Positions 48,078 to 57,361 of a stretch of 64,000 nt of DNA are shown here, piece by piece. Both the position numbers and the translations under genes were made by a program. The notes beneath the pieces were generated by a model. That model was given only the letters and a program-made list of their open reading frames with translations, did no database searches and was not told where the DNA came from. This DNA is from an uncultured Haliea sp. (GTDB lineage Bacteria; Pseudomonadota; Gammaproteobacteria; Pseudomonadales; Halieaceae), in NCBI GenBank assembly GCA_947258585.1, contig CAMYIZ010000057.1, positions 93,062-157,061 on the forward strand. Direction: 5' to 3'. How positions within the stretch are numbered: the first letter of the stretch is position 1; each line of letters begins with the position of its first letter.

Positions 48078-48563
48078 TCAGGGAACCGTCAGGAACGACA
48101 GGCTGCGCGCCTCCCCGGCGGGCAGGGAAGTCAGCACCGGTTGCAGACCGGCATCGTCACGATGTCGCCAGGCGTGCCAGCGCACCAGTGCCAAACCGAC
48201 AGCGAAGCCGGCCATCGCACCCGCCACGGCAGCCAGATCCTGCGACCAGGACAACCATCGGCTGCCAGCCACCGCCCCCGCGAGCATCGTCACCAGGGGC
48301 AGCATGTAAACTATGAGGGAACCGCGCAGTACCACCTCGTCGGGCAGGCTGATACTGACCTCGTCATCAATCCGACAGTCCGCCAGGGAGTAGGCCCCGG
48401 GCAGGACCCGCACCAGCCCGCGCTGGCCATCGCGGATCCGGTTAAGCAAGCCATGGCCGCAACCCTTCTGCGCCGAGCAGCTGCCACAGGTACTCTTGCG
48501 GATGGTCTCGACCCACAGGCTGTCTGCGTCAATGGCAACGATGCGCCCCGTCTCGGTGGGCAT
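48078..48563 (-). CDS. rseC: SoxR-reducing/sigma-E factor regulatory protein RseC
   Basis: RseC/MucC-type membrane protein of 161 residues. A small cysteine cluster (CGSCSAQKGCGHG) near residue 22 precedes two membrane helices (about 75-95 and 98-120). Family members help keep SoxR reduced or modulate sigma-E. It starts one base before the rseB stop ends, so it is tightly linked. Confidence 0.9.
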   Translation of the reverse strand: MPTETGRIVAIDADSLWVETIRKSTCGSCSAQKGCGHGLLNRIRDGQRGLVRVLPGAYSLADCRIDDEVSISLPDEVVLRGSLIVYMLPLVTMLAGAVAGSRWLSWSQDLAAVAGAMAGFAVGLALVRWHAWRHRDDAGLQPVLTSLPAGEARSLSFLTVP

Positions 48564-49525
48564 CAGCGCACCATCCTGACCGAGTCGGCCACCATCCGGG
48601 CCGTGTTCACCGGCACCTCACCCACCACGGTTACCAGCACAGCCTGCCCGGAGAGGCGCATGCCACGGGTGTAGGAGGTTGTGCTGCCCTCACGGGCCAC
48701 GCCCTCACCCGGCTGCAACTCGCGCGACAATTGTTCAAGGAAAATCGAAAACACGGCCAGACCATCGGTGTAAGTGCGCCGGACGCTGGATGCGGCCGCG
48801 GAGTCAGTGGGGGTAAAGCCCCCGGGCAACCAGCTCACCTGCCAGGGAGCACTGAGCGCTGGCCCGCTGTCGGGCACATCCGGATGCGGGTGGCGGGCGG
48901 GATGGACAGTCTGCACTTCCCGCTGCTGCGCCCGGGGCTCACCCAGGTGGAGGTCTGCAAACTGGAATCGCTCAAGCACCTGATCGCCGCGCCCCAGGGT
49001 GCTGATGCGTAACAGCAGACCGGTTTCCCGATCCAGCTCGAGAATATAGCCATAGCGATAGACGTCTCGCGGCTGTATCTGAACCCTCACTCCCTGACGG
49101 CCGGCGATGCGGTCACCGTCGCCGACCTGGAACCGGTAGTATTTCGCCAGTGCACAATCCGGAGCCTGCTCGAGCCCCCCGAGGAGCAGCAGGTGCTGGC
49201 CGGGATGGGTGCAGTTGAGAGGATGATCCATGCGAACAACGCTGGCTCCCTGACCGGTAAGTCGAGTCAACAGTTCACGACTGCGGCCATCCTCCATGGA
49301 ACGCGCAATCTGCATGACCTGCAGGTCGTCACCACGCTGGAAAGTCACCACGCCCTGGTATGCAACCTCCCGATAGCTCCGGGACATCTTGGCGAGCCAG
49401 CCCAGAGCCTCGGCATCCGCTTCGGTACAGCTGGCGGCCAGGGCCAGCGATGAGCTGAACAGGCACGCGGCTATGGCGACATTGACGACCAGGGTTTGCA
49501 ACAGCGATCGCGCAGTGATCCCCAC
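48563..49525 (-). CDS. rseB: Sigma-E factor regulatory protein RseB
   Basis: RseB/MucB-like periplasmic protein of 320 residues. The GTG at 49525 is chosen because GGAG lies ten bases upstream at the end of rseA; longer readings run into that gene. A signal peptide is followed by the lipoprotein-localisation-like fold (LAKMSRSYREVAYQGVVTFQRGDDLQVMQI) and a C-terminal domain. It binds RseA and mislocalised lipoproteins or LPS to control sigma-E release. Confidence 0.9.
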   Translation of the reverse strand: MGITARSLLQTLVVNVAIAACLFSSSLALAASCTEADAEALGWLAKMSRSYREVAYQGVVTFQRGDDLQVMQIARSMEDGRSRELLTRLTGQGASVVRMDHPLNCTHPGQHLLLLGGLEQAPDCALAKYYRFQVGDGDRIAGRQGVRVQIQPRDVYRYGYILELDRETGLLLRISTLGRGDQVLERFQFADLHLGEPRAQQREVQTVHPARHPHPDVPDSGPALSAPWQVSWLPGGFTPTDSAAASSVRRTYTDGLAVFSIFLEQLSRELQPGEGVAREGSTTSYTRGMRLSGQAVLVTVVGEVPVNTARMVADSVRMVR

Positions 49526-49532
49526 CGTGGAT

Positions 49533-50129
49533 TCACTCCTCGATATTGGGTACGCGAGCGAAAGGAATGAGGCCCTGCGGAGAATTGAGCGCCGCGTGCT
49601 CGGCATGTTCCTGCATGTACAGGTACATGCGCTGGCGGGCGAGTTCGCGGTAAGCGGTACGCGCTGCGGGCTCAAGCTCGGGCATGGCCTGGTTGCCATA
49701 GCTGGCGCGCAGGGGAACGGCACCGAGACTGTTGACAAAGCCCACTGCGGACACGCCGGAGGCCGCCACCGGAGCCGCGCTGCCGGCATCGGGCACGCCC
49801 GCCTGATAGAGCTGTTGACCACCGAACACCACCACGGCTGTTACCGATGCCGCCACCGCGAGGCTGGCAATGGGACGACTCAGGCGCTGCCACATCCCGA
49901 CCGCGGGTTCGATATCCGCAGCCAGTGCCGCACTGACCCGCTGCGAGATGTCCATGTTGAGGCGGCCCACGGGTTGCCCGGAGATAACCGAGCGGGCCAG
50001 ATTGTAGCGAATCCAGGTCTGGCGCAGCTCATCGTCTTCGCCGAGCCGCCCCAGAAGGCGCTGCAGTTCCAGTTCATTGGTCTCGTCGTCCATGAGGGCG
50101 GAGAGTGACTCCCGCAATTGCTCTGTCAT
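49533..50129 (-). CDS. rseA: Sigma-E anti-sigma factor RseA
   Basis: A 198-residue anti-sigma factor. The N-terminal cytoplasmic domain (MTEQLRESLSALMDDETNELELQRLL...TWIRYNLARSVISG) is the RseA/MucA sigma-binding domain; one membrane helix (about 91-110) follows, then a periplasmic domain that RseB and proteases act on. It lies between rpoE and rseB. Confidence 0.93.
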   Translation of the reverse strand: MTEQLRESLSALMDDETNELELQRLLGRLGEDDELRQTWIRYNLARSVISGQPVGRLNMDISQRVSAALAADIEPAVGMWQRLSRPIASLAVAASVTAVVVFGGQQLYQAGVPDAGSAAPVAASGVSAVGFVNSLGAVPLRASYGNQAMPELEPAARTAYRELARQRMYLYMQEHAEHAALNSPQGLIPFARVPNIEE

Positions 50130-50237
50130 GGTGTCAAACCTCCCCTCTGCGTCCCGAACATCGAATGATTGCTGCTGCGAAATTTTGCCATGGCTGGTTC
50201 CACTCTGTTCAAGTTGATGCCGCTGAAGGTGCTCATG

Positions 50238-50819
50238 CTACACACCGTCGATCTGCTCTCGCACTTTCTTGTCGATAGCCTCCCGGGCGCGGAATATCCG
50301 CGACCGGACGGTGCCGACGGGACAATCCATGATCTCGGCGATGTCCTCGTAACTCAGACCATCAAATTCACGCAAAGTTACCGCCGTGCGCAAATCATCC
50401 GGCAATTCCCTGATTGCCCGCTCCACCACCTGCTTCAGCTCGGCGCCAAAGAGGGCTGTCTCAGGGGTTTCAATCTCGCGCAGCGCGCCACCACCCTCGA
50501 AGTACTCGGCATCACCGACTTCCACATCCGAGCCGGGCGGGCGCCGGGAGCGCGCGACCAGGTGGTTCTTCGCGGTATTGATCGCAATCCGGTACAGCCA
50601 GGTGTAGAACGCGCTTTCCCCGCGAAACCGCGGCAGGGCCCGATAGGCCTTGATAAAGGCTTCCTGGGCAACATCCTGCACTTCATCGGAATCGTGAACA
50701 TAGCGACTGATCAAACCCAGTATCTTGTGCTGGTATTTCAGCACCAGCATGTCAAAGGCGCGGGAATCGCCCTTCTGCACCCTCGCGACGAGCTGCTGGT
50801 CCGTAGGTGCCGCTGTCAT
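50238..50819 (-). CDS. rpoE: RNA polymerase sigma factor RpoE (AlgU)
   Basis: ECF sigma factor of 193 residues. Region 2 contains FDMLVLKYQHKILGLISRYV and DVAQEAFIKAYRALPRF; region 4 has LREFDGLSYEDIAEIMDCPVGTVRSRIFRAREAI. The ATG at 50819 follows AAGGAG. It heads the rseABC-degQ operon and controls envelope stress. A sigma-E-type promoter lies upstream. Confidence 0.96.
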   Translation of the reverse strand: MTAAPTDQQLVARVQKGDSRAFDMLVLKYQHKILGLISRYVHDSDEVQDVAQEAFIKAYRALPRFRGESAFYTWLYRIAINTAKNHLVARSRRPPGSDVEVGDAEYFEGGGALREIETPETALFGAELKQVVERAIRELPDDLRTAVTLREFDGLSYEDIAEIMDCPVGTVRSRIFRAREAIDKKVREQIDGV

Positions 50820-50918
50820 GTCCTGACTCCTTCCCTGATCCATGACAGATTTGCCCGCCGGACGCCTCGGCAATGAGCGCCGGCCAGACCTGTGCCCCTA
50901 CGCGTTCCGCGCTGCCCA

Positions 50919-50946
50919 TATGAGGCCCTGATACCATAAAAGTTCC
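50919..50946 (-). promoter_or_regulatory. Candidate sigma-E (ECF) promoter of rpoE
   Basis: On the minus strand GGAACTT (50946-50940), a 16-base spacer, then TCATA (50923-50919). This matches the sigma-E consensus GGAACTT-N16-TCnnA, about 100 bases before the rpoE ATG. It fits the known autoregulation of the operon. Confidence 0.65.
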
Positions 50947-51080
50947 GCAATCCTGTATTTCCTTAATCCGGGGCACCTCGGCTATACTCGCCGTGCCGGT
51001 GACCTGCCGCACTGTACGCTACGTAAGTTATTGAGCCACATAATATATTTCACCACCCAGAGGCAGCAAGCACCAATCCC

Positions 51081-52661
51081 ATGTCCAGCCATTCTTTCCA
51101 GCATGACGTTCTCATCATCGGCAGCGGCGCCGCGGGTCTCAGCACCGCACTGCGCCTGCCCGGCCACCTGCGCATTGCCCTGCTCTCCAAGGGCGACCTC
51201 AACGAAGGCTCTACCTACTGGGCCCAGGGCGGCATGGCCGCGGTGCTGGACTCACAGGATACCGTGGATTCACACGTTGCCGATACGCTGGTGGCAGGTG
51301 CCGGACTCTGCGATGAGGAGGCCGTGCGCTTTACGGTCAGCAATAGCCGCAGCTGTGTCGAGTGGCTGGTGGAGCAGGGAGTGGACTTCGACCTTCTGCC
51401 AGACGAGTCCCGGGAGTTCCACCTCGCCATGGAGGGAGGCCACAGCCACCGCCGTATCATCCATGCCGCGGACCGGACCGGCCAGGCGATTTCCGAGGTG
51501 CTAACCGCGCGCGTGCTGGAGGCGGACAATATCGACGTATTCCCGCACCGGGTAGCTGTGGATCTGGTCATGCACGAGGGGCGCTGTGAGGGTGCCTACA
51601 TCTTCGACCGCCGCAGTGATCGGGTGGAGCTGTTCCAGGCCAAGGCCGTGGTGCTCGCCACCGGAGGGGCCAGCAAGGCCTACCTCTATACCAGCAACCC
51701 GGACGGCGCCAGCGGCGATGGCATCGCCATGGCCTGGCGGGCCGGGTGCCGGGTCGCCAACCTGGAGTTCAACCAGTTTCACCCCACCTGCCTGTACCAT
51801 CCCAAGGCGAAATCCTTCCTCATCACCGAAGCCATCCGCGGCGAGGGCGGCAAACTGCTGTTGCCCGATGGCAGCCGCTTCATGGACCGGTTCGACCCCC
51901 GCGGCGAGCTGGCCCCGCGGGATATCGTCGCCCGCGCCATCGACCACGAGATGAAGCGCCTGGGTGCAGACTGTGTCTACCTGGATATTTCCCACAAACC
52001 ACGGGAATTCCTCGAGGAGCACTTCCCCACCATCAGCGCCCGCTGCCGCGAGCTGGGAATCGACATCGCGCGGGAGCCTATCCCGGTGGTGCCAGCCGCC
52101 CACTACACCTGCGGCGGCGTCGTGGTGGACACCGCCGGGCGCAGCGACGTGGAGGCTCTCTACGTCATTGGCGAGACCTCCTGCACCGGCCTGCACGGCG
52201 CCAACCGCATGGCCAGCAACTCGCTGCTGGAGTGTATCGTCTACGCCCAGTCCGCCGCGGCCGCCATCGCCGCCACCATTGCCACCGCGCCCGCGCCACA
52301 CCCGGCCGCGGCATGGGACGAGAGCCAGGTTACCGACTCCGATGAAGACGTGGTGATTTCCCACAACTGGGACGAGCTGCGCCGCTTCATGTGGGACTAC
52401 GTCGGCATTGTGCGCACCAACAAACGCCTCGCCCGGGCGGAGCACCGGATTGCGCTGCTACAGGCGGAAATCAACGAGTACTACAGCAATTACAAGGTCA
52501 GCAACGATCTGCTGGAGTTGCGCAACCTGGCCATGGTGGCAGAGCTCATGATCCGCTGCGCCCAGGCACGCCGGGAGAGCCGGGGCCTGCACTTCACCCT
52601 GGACTACCCCGACCTGCTGCCCGAGGCGGTGGATACGGTACTGGTACCGGAGCGCAGCTAG
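51081..52661 (+). CDS. nadB: L-aspartate oxidase
   Basis: FAD enzyme of 526 residues that oxidises L-aspartate to iminoaspartate, the first step of NAD synthesis. FAD-binding [14 protein letters not shown] lies near residue 14, with the family motifs [31 protein letters not shown] and [12 protein letters not shown], and the C-terminal helical domain. It is divergent from rpoE, as in many gammaproteobacteria. Confidence 0.96.
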   Translation: MSSHSFQHDVLIIGSGAAGLSTALRLPGHLRIALLSKGDLNEGSTYWAQGGMAAVLDSQDTVDSHVADTLVAGAGLCDEEAVRFTVSNSRSCVEWLVEQGVDFDLLPDESREFHLAMEGGHSHRRIIHAADRTGQAISEVLTARVLEADNIDVFPHRVAVDLVMHEGRCEGAYIFDRRSDRVELFQAKAVVLATGGASKAYLYTSNPDGASGDGIAMAWRAGCRVANLEFNQFHPTCLYHPKAKSFLITEAIRGEGGKLLLPDGSRFMDRFDPRGELAPRDIVARAIDHEMKRLGADCVYLDISHKPREFLEEHFPTISARCRELGIDIAREPIPVVPAAHYTCGGVVVDTAGRSDVEALYVIGETSCTGLHGANRMASNSLLECIVYAQSAAAAIAATIATAPAPHPAAAWDESQVTDSDEDVVISHNWDELRRFMWDYVGIVRTNKRLARAEHRIALLQAEINEYYSNYKVSNDLLELRNLAMVAELMIRCAQARRESRGLHFTLDYPDLLPEAVDTVLVPERS

Positions 52662-52729
52662 ACATCACTGCTTGTTTCCATGGCCTGGCGCGCTATGCTG
52701 GGATATAACCACTCACCGGAGCAACCACC

Positions 52730-53182
52730 ATGAGCGAACAGATTCCCGCCTCACTGCCTGACTGGATCAGGGAACACATCGAACTCTACCGGCGCGACCC
52801 TGATGCAGGCCACTATTGGGATGCGTCCCTCGGGGGCGGCGACGGCATGCTCACCACCCTGCTACTCACCACCACCGGACGCAAATCCGGCAAGCCCCTC
52901 ACCCTGCCCCTGATCTACCGCCCAACCGGCGATGGGGGCTACTGCGTGATCGCCTCCAAGGGCGGCGCTCCGGCCCACCCCGCCTGGTACCTCAACCTGG
53001 AAGCCAACCCCGAGGTGGAAGTCCAGGTCGCCCGCGACAAGTTCCGGGCACGGGCGCGGGACGCGGAGGGCGAGGAACGGCAGCGCCTGTGGGAGCTGAT
53101 GGTGGACTACTACGCGCCCTATACCGACTATCAGGCGAAGACTGAGCGCCAGATCCCGGTGGTGGTGCTGGAGCGCGTCTGA
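52730..53182 (+). CDS. Ddn-like deazaflavin (F420)-dependent oxidoreductase
   Basis: A 150-residue protein of the deazaflavin-dependent nitroreductase family (Ddn/DUF385, split-barrel fold). Recognisable parts are LLLTTTGRKSGKPLTLPLIY, GGYCVIASKGGAPAHPAWYLNL and NPEVEVQVARDKFRARARDA, all in the order seen in mycobacterial Ddn homologues. Members use F420H2 to reduce quinones or nitro compounds. The presence of F420 biosynthesis genes 7-11 kb away makes use of that cofactor likely here, although some relatives bind FMN or haem-like ligands. A single gene, between nadB and a convergent sulfotransferase. Confidence 0.88.
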   Translation: MSEQIPASLPDWIREHIELYRRDPDAGHYWDASLGGGDGMLTTLLLTTTGRKSGKPLTLPLIYRPTGDGGYCVIASKGGAPAHPAWYLNLEANPEVEVQVARDKFRARARDAEGEERQRLWELMVDYYAPYTDYQAKTERQIPVVVLERV

Positions 53183-53273
53183 GTGATCAGGGCTTCAGCA
53201 GAGCACACACCAATACACCACTGCCGCACTGCCTGCCGCCCCCGCAGAAACCTGGGGGCGGCCAACGCGGGGC

Positions 53274-54179
53274 TCACCCTTCGATTGGAAGACTGTCGTA
53301 CAGGGCGATGTCATCGCGGAAAACGCGCTGGATGATCGCCGCGAACTCGGTGCCTGCGAGCATCTCTCGCGTCACTTGTGGCAGCTGAAACTGCGGTGAG
53401 GCATTGAGGGGCACACTCCGTTGCAGTAGCTTCATCGTCACCGCCAGCGGGACTTCACTCTTTTCGCGGTGATGGCCCGCGCCGAGCTGCCCTTCCTCGA
53501 CTGTCTTGAGTCCGTACTCCCGTGCCAACCGAGCAGTAACAGCAGCGAAGTCCTCCAGTCGATAATGCCTGATGTTGGGGTACGCATAAATGGCCGAATG
53601 CTGCGGCGAATGATGGGGATCCAGTTCGGCCGGGGATGACTGCTCCAGCCACTGCAAATACTCGTAAAACGATATTGGATACTCCACGCTGACGTGTTCG
53701 CCGTAGACAAACCGCAACACCGAGCGTCGTACGCGGAAACCGGGCGAATCGATGCCCTTGCGCTCCTGGTTGATGAAGAAGCGGTTGTGAATCTGCAAAT
53801 AGCTGCTGAAAGCGCGCTGATAGGGGCAGCGAACAAAATTCACCAGGGGCAGCCCGGCCTCCAGGGCAGCGAAAACCGAGGCCTTGTAATCCGCGCCCGC
53901 CTTGAAGACCTGATCCTCATAGGCGTGCACATCGAGACTGACATCGGGTGAGATAAAACGAATCGCCTCTTCCAGCAGCCCGGCCTGAAACAGGAACCAC
54001 TTCAACACCGATGTGCAGCCGGCCTTTTGCGCCCACGCAACCAGCACCGGTATATCCGGATGATAGTGGGGCAGCCGTTGCTGCAGCGCCTCATTCGGGC
54101 TGAATTCCGGTATTGCAATGACTTGTGGCCCAGGGTCTGGCTCACCGGTCACTGACTTCCGGGACAGGTCAAAAAACAT
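53274..54179 (-). CDS. Sulfotransferase family 2-like protein
   Basis: A 301-residue protein with the two PAPS-binding elements of cytosolic/Golgi-type sulfotransferases: the phosphosulfate loop AWAQKAGCTSVLKWF (Lys52, Ser56) and the 3'-phosphate element VRCPYQRAFSSYLQ (Arg117, Ser126). It would transfer sulfate from PAPS to a sugar or other acceptor. GC is lower than its neighbours and it stands alone, without carbohydrate genes, so it may be acquired. The acceptor is unknown. Confidence 0.8.
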   Translation of the reverse strand: MFFDLSRKSVTGEPDPGPQVIAIPEFSPNEALQQRLPHYHPDIPVLVAWAQKAGCTSVLKWFLFQAGLLEEAIRFISPDVSLDVHAYEDQVFKAGADYKASVFAALEAGLPLVNFVRCPYQRAFSSYLQIHNRFFINQERKGIDSPGFRVRRSVLRFVYGEHVSVEYPISFYEYLQWLEQSSPAELDPHHSPQHSAIYAYPNIRHYRLEDFAAVTARLAREYGLKTVEEGQLGAGHHREKSEVPLAVTMKLLQRSVPLNASPQFQLPQVTREMLAGTEFAAIIQRVFRDDIALYDSLPIEG

Positions 54180-54264
54180 TGCTCTTGGTTCCGCGCTATA
54201 GACACGGCATTCTGAGCACAGGCATCCCGGGATGCAACTCCTGTGGAGAGCCGTCAGTCCAGTT

Positions 54265-56787
54265 TCAAATATCTGCGGCAGCCGCGGAATCCCGTTGCCC
54301 TGTTCGCTGTCCCATCGCCTGGCTCAGGGCTTCATGCAAACCCGGGCAGGAACTCTCGAAGGTGCGCAGGTCACGGCGTTTGAGTTCATAGATCGCGCAG
54401 GGCGTGAGGGCCCGGCAGGTGGCTGTCCGCGGGCCGCCGGTGAGGAAGCCGGTTTCACCGACAAAGTCGCCAGCCGAGAGCACGGCGATTTCAACGTCTT
54501 CACCGCTCTCGTCCTTGCGCAACACCCGGACCTGGCCCCGGGCGATGAGGTACAGCGACTCATCGTAGGCTCCCTCCTGAATCAGGTCCTGCCGCGCGGG
54601 CACCGTGCGCTGCTTCAGACAGGCGAGAATGCGCGGCACTTCCTCATCCGGCATGCCGGCAAACAGCGGCACCCTGCGCAGCAGCTCTTCGGGATCGAGT
54701 TTCAGACTGGCCGTGTCGTATCCGCGCAGGAGCCGAATACGCGTGTCAAGCTCCTCCAGGAGACCGGTGGCAACACTGTTCGGTATGGCGCCACTGCGCC
54801 GCTGGCCAAGAATGAAGTCACGCTGGCTGTGCAGCATCATGCGCTCGGCGAGGCGCTGCTCACTGGAATGGAAGAACTCGGGAAACTGTTCAACCACGTG
54901 GTCCATACGCTTGCGGGCGCCCCGCGCCCAACGCCGGAACAGGTCGCTCACCTGTTTTACCACGGCACCGCGGGTGTGGCTCAGGCGGGACAGTTGATCG
55001 ATGGTTGCCAGGACCCGCATACAGCCGTGATAGCCGGCCCAGGCGAGCTCGTAGTCACGAGCGGTGGAGTGGCTGCGGATGGACTCGGCATAATCGTCCA
55101 GCAGTCCGAGCCCCGCGCGCTGCACCAGGCGCATCCAGGTGTTGCGCGTCCAGCGCTCGAAGTGGGAACGGGGTGGAATTCGCGGCAGGGTACCGTGGTA
55201 ACGCAAACTGTCCGCCTCTACATTCAGGGCGTAGACCATGTTGCGATAGGTCTTCTCCGACAGGTGGCCGCGGCTGAACATCTCGTGATAGAGCGCCTTC
55301 TGGACAGAAAAGCACTTGAGCAAGAGCAGATTGTGTTCCTGGCCCTGGTCCAGCTCGCGCTTGCGCTGTTCCTCGAAGCGCTGTTCCGCGTCTTCAATGG
55401 CCAACTCCAGTTCAGTCCCCAGTCGCGAGGCACGGCGCGCGGAAAAACCGCCCTCCTTCTGCAGCAGGGGCAGACTTGCCAGGGCGGTGCGCTGGGCACT
55501 GAGGCGGGCCTCGCTCTCGGCGATCCGGTCCGCCAGCGGGGGACGGTGCAGGCCCAGGCGGCGGATCAGTGCCTCGATAGTCAGTCCAGGCAGCACCAGG
55601 GTGAACAGAACCGCCCCGGTCACCAGAACTACAAAAGTATCGGCATAGGCGAAATCCCCCAGGCTCAGCGCAATGGCGAGGGCTATAGCGCCGCGCAGGC
55701 CGCCCCAGTACATGACTGCCTGGAAACGGCGATCAATCCGCTCGGCTCCAGGCAGCCTCCCGGCCAGGGGGACGAGGGAAAATACCACTACCGCCCGCGC
55801 CAGCAGCATGGCGAGGATAACCCAGAACAAGGTTGATGAAGCGTCGACGATTGCCGCCACATTGATCTGCAGCCCGACCAGGAGGAAAATCAGAGCGTTG
55901 GCAACAAAGGCCAGGTACTCCCAGAAATTCTCCAGATACTCGGTCACCGAATGGGAAATTTTCGAGCGCCCCCAGCCGCCAATCGTCAGCGCAGCTGCCA
56001 CCGTTGCCATGACTCCACTCACGTGCAGCAGATGCTCAGCGATAAGAAAGGAAAAATAGGCGAGGATGGTGGTGAGCGATATCTCGATCATGGCATCGCC
56101 TTCCACCTGCCCCAGCACAAAGCCGGTCACCACCGCCAGGGCCCAGCCCACCAGCGCTCCGCCAAAGAACACGAACAGGAAATCACCCACCCCGGCAATC
56201 ACGGTCTGGGTAGAGACATAGCCGGCCACCGCAATGGCCAGCAGGATCTGCGAGGCCACGATGGCGGTGGCGTCGTTGAACAGGCTCTCCCCTTCCACCA
56301 GGATGGTCAGGCGCCTGGGCGCGCCCAGCTGCTTGAACAGGGAAATTACCGCCACGGGGTCAGTGGCGCTCAGGATGGCACCGAGCACCAGGGCGGCGGC
56401 AAAATCGATGCCGGTGAGCGCAGACACCAGGAAGCCGATGATTGCCGTGGAAATGAGCAGCCCGGGCACCGCCAGCGTCAGCACCGGCAACAGGTTGCGC
56501 CGCAGTTCCCGCGCCTCCAGGTGCAGCGCGGACTCAAAGATCAGAGTTGGCAGGAAGACGAAAAGAATGACGTCCGGTGAGATGGAGAATTCCACCAGAG
56601 GCCCCAGGAAGCCGGGCAGCCAGGGCCCCAGCTCCGACAGACCGACACCCACAACCACCAGCATGACGGTGAAGGGAAGGCGCAGGCGCTTGCACAGGGC
56701 CAGCACCGCCGCGGCAACCAGCAGCAGGAAAACCACTGCGCTGACAAGATCGATGACATTTGCGCTGTGCTCCACATTCACCCCCAT
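54265..56787 (-). CDS. CPA1 Na+/H+ antiporter with C-terminal cyclic nucleotide-binding domain
   Basis: An 840-residue fusion. Residues about 12-410 are a 12-helix NhaP-type exchanger (LRLPFTVMLVVVGV, GAILSATDPVAVISLFK, VEGESLFNDATAIV with transport acidic residues, WGGLRGAIALAIALS). A long cytoplasmic helical region follows, and from about 700 a cyclic-nucleotide-binding domain (LFAGMPDEEVPRILACL, YLIARGQVRVL, GDFVGETGFL). The layout resembles plant SOS1. It should exchange Na+ for H+ and be tuned by a small ligand (inference). Confidence 0.92.
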   Translation of the reverse strand: MGVNVEHSANVIDLVSAVVFLLLVAAAVLALCKRLRLPFTVMLVVVGVGLSELGPWLPGFLGPLVEFSISPDVILFVFLPTLIFESALHLEARELRRNLLPVLTLAVPGLLISTAIIGFLVSALTGIDFAAALVLGAILSATDPVAVISLFKQLGAPRRLTILVEGESLFNDATAIVASQILLAIAVAGYVSTQTVIAGVGDFLFVFFGGALVGWALAVVTGFVLGQVEGDAMIEISLTTILAYFSFLIAEHLLHVSGVMATVAAALTIGGWGRSKISHSVTEYLENFWEYLAFVANALIFLLVGLQINVAAIVDASSTLFWVILAMLLARAVVVFSLVPLAGRLPGAERIDRRFQAVMYWGGLRGAIALAIALSLGDFAYADTFVVLVTGAVLFTLVLPGLTIEALIRRLGLHRPPLADRIAESEARLSAQRTALASLPLLQKEGGFSARRASRLGTELELAIEDAEQRFEEQRKRELDQGQEHNLLLLKCFSVQKALYHEMFSRGHLSEKTYRNMVYALNVEADSLRYHGTLPRIPPRSHFERWTRNTWMRLVQRAGLGLLDDYAESIRSHSTARDYELAWAGYHGCMRVLATIDQLSRLSHTRGAVVKQVSDLFRRWARGARKRMDHVVEQFPEFFHSSEQRLAERMMLHSQRDFILGQRRSGAIPNSVATGLLEELDTRIRLLRGYDTASLKLDPEELLRRVPLFAGMPDEEVPRILACLKQRTVPARQDLIQEGAYDESLYLIARGQVRVLRKDESGEDVEIAVLSAGDFVGETGFLTGGPRTATCRALTPCAIYELKRRDLRTFESSCPGLHEALSQAMGQRTGQRDSAAAADI

Positions 56788-56907
56788 CGCCGGCGGCTGG
56801 GCGTACAGCGATATCGCCGGTTTACCGCTAGGAGTATGGGTGGTGATTGGAGATTTGGCGAACCCGGACCGATGGCAGACCGCCCCTGATTCGCGGCGGA
56901 GCGTTGC

Positions 56908-57348
56908 TCACCAGCGCAACAGGCCCAGTACAACAGCTGCCAACACCAGGTAGCGGCCGCCCTTGGCAATGCTCACCAGGGCCAGGAAGCTCCAGAACGG
57001 TTCTCTCATGATGCCGGCTACCAGGGTCAAGGGATCGCCGATGATCGGCGCCCAGGACAGCAGCAGGGACCACCTGCCATAGCGATGGTAGCTCGCCTGC
57101 GCCCGGTCCAGCGCGGCGCCGCTGACGGGAAACCAGCGGCGCTCCCGCCAGTGCTCGATATAACGCCCCAGCCACCAGTTGACGACCGCACCCAGTACAT
57201 TGCCGCTGGTGGCCACAAGCAGCAGCACGCCCACCTGCTGCTCGCGCTGCGCCAGCATGCCAGTCAGGACGGCCTCGGACTGCAGGGGCAGCAGGGTCGC
57301 CGCGCCGAAAGCAGAGAGGAACAATGCCGCCAAGGCTGCAAGGCTCAA
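56908..57348 (-). CDS. yqaA: YqaA family SNARE-associated (DedA/VTT) membrane protein
   Basis: A 146-residue membrane protein. LLPLQSEAVLTGML and the following GNVLGAVVNWWLGRYIE and SWAPIIGDPLTLVAGIMR are the conserved VTT/YqaA elements. Family members of this fold move lipids across the membrane; the function of YqaA itself is unsettled. The start is TTG at 57348 with GGGGAC upstream. It lies 13 bases after ygfX. Confidence 0.85.
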   Translation of the reverse strand: MSLAALAALFLSAFGAATLLPLQSEAVLTGMLAQREQQVGVLLLVATSGNVLGAVVNWWLGRYIEHWRERRWFPVSGAALDRAQASYHRYGRWSLLLSWAPIIGDPLTLVAGIMREPFWSFLALVSIAKGGRYLVLAAVVLGLLRW

Positions 57349-57361
57349 GACTCAGTCCCCG

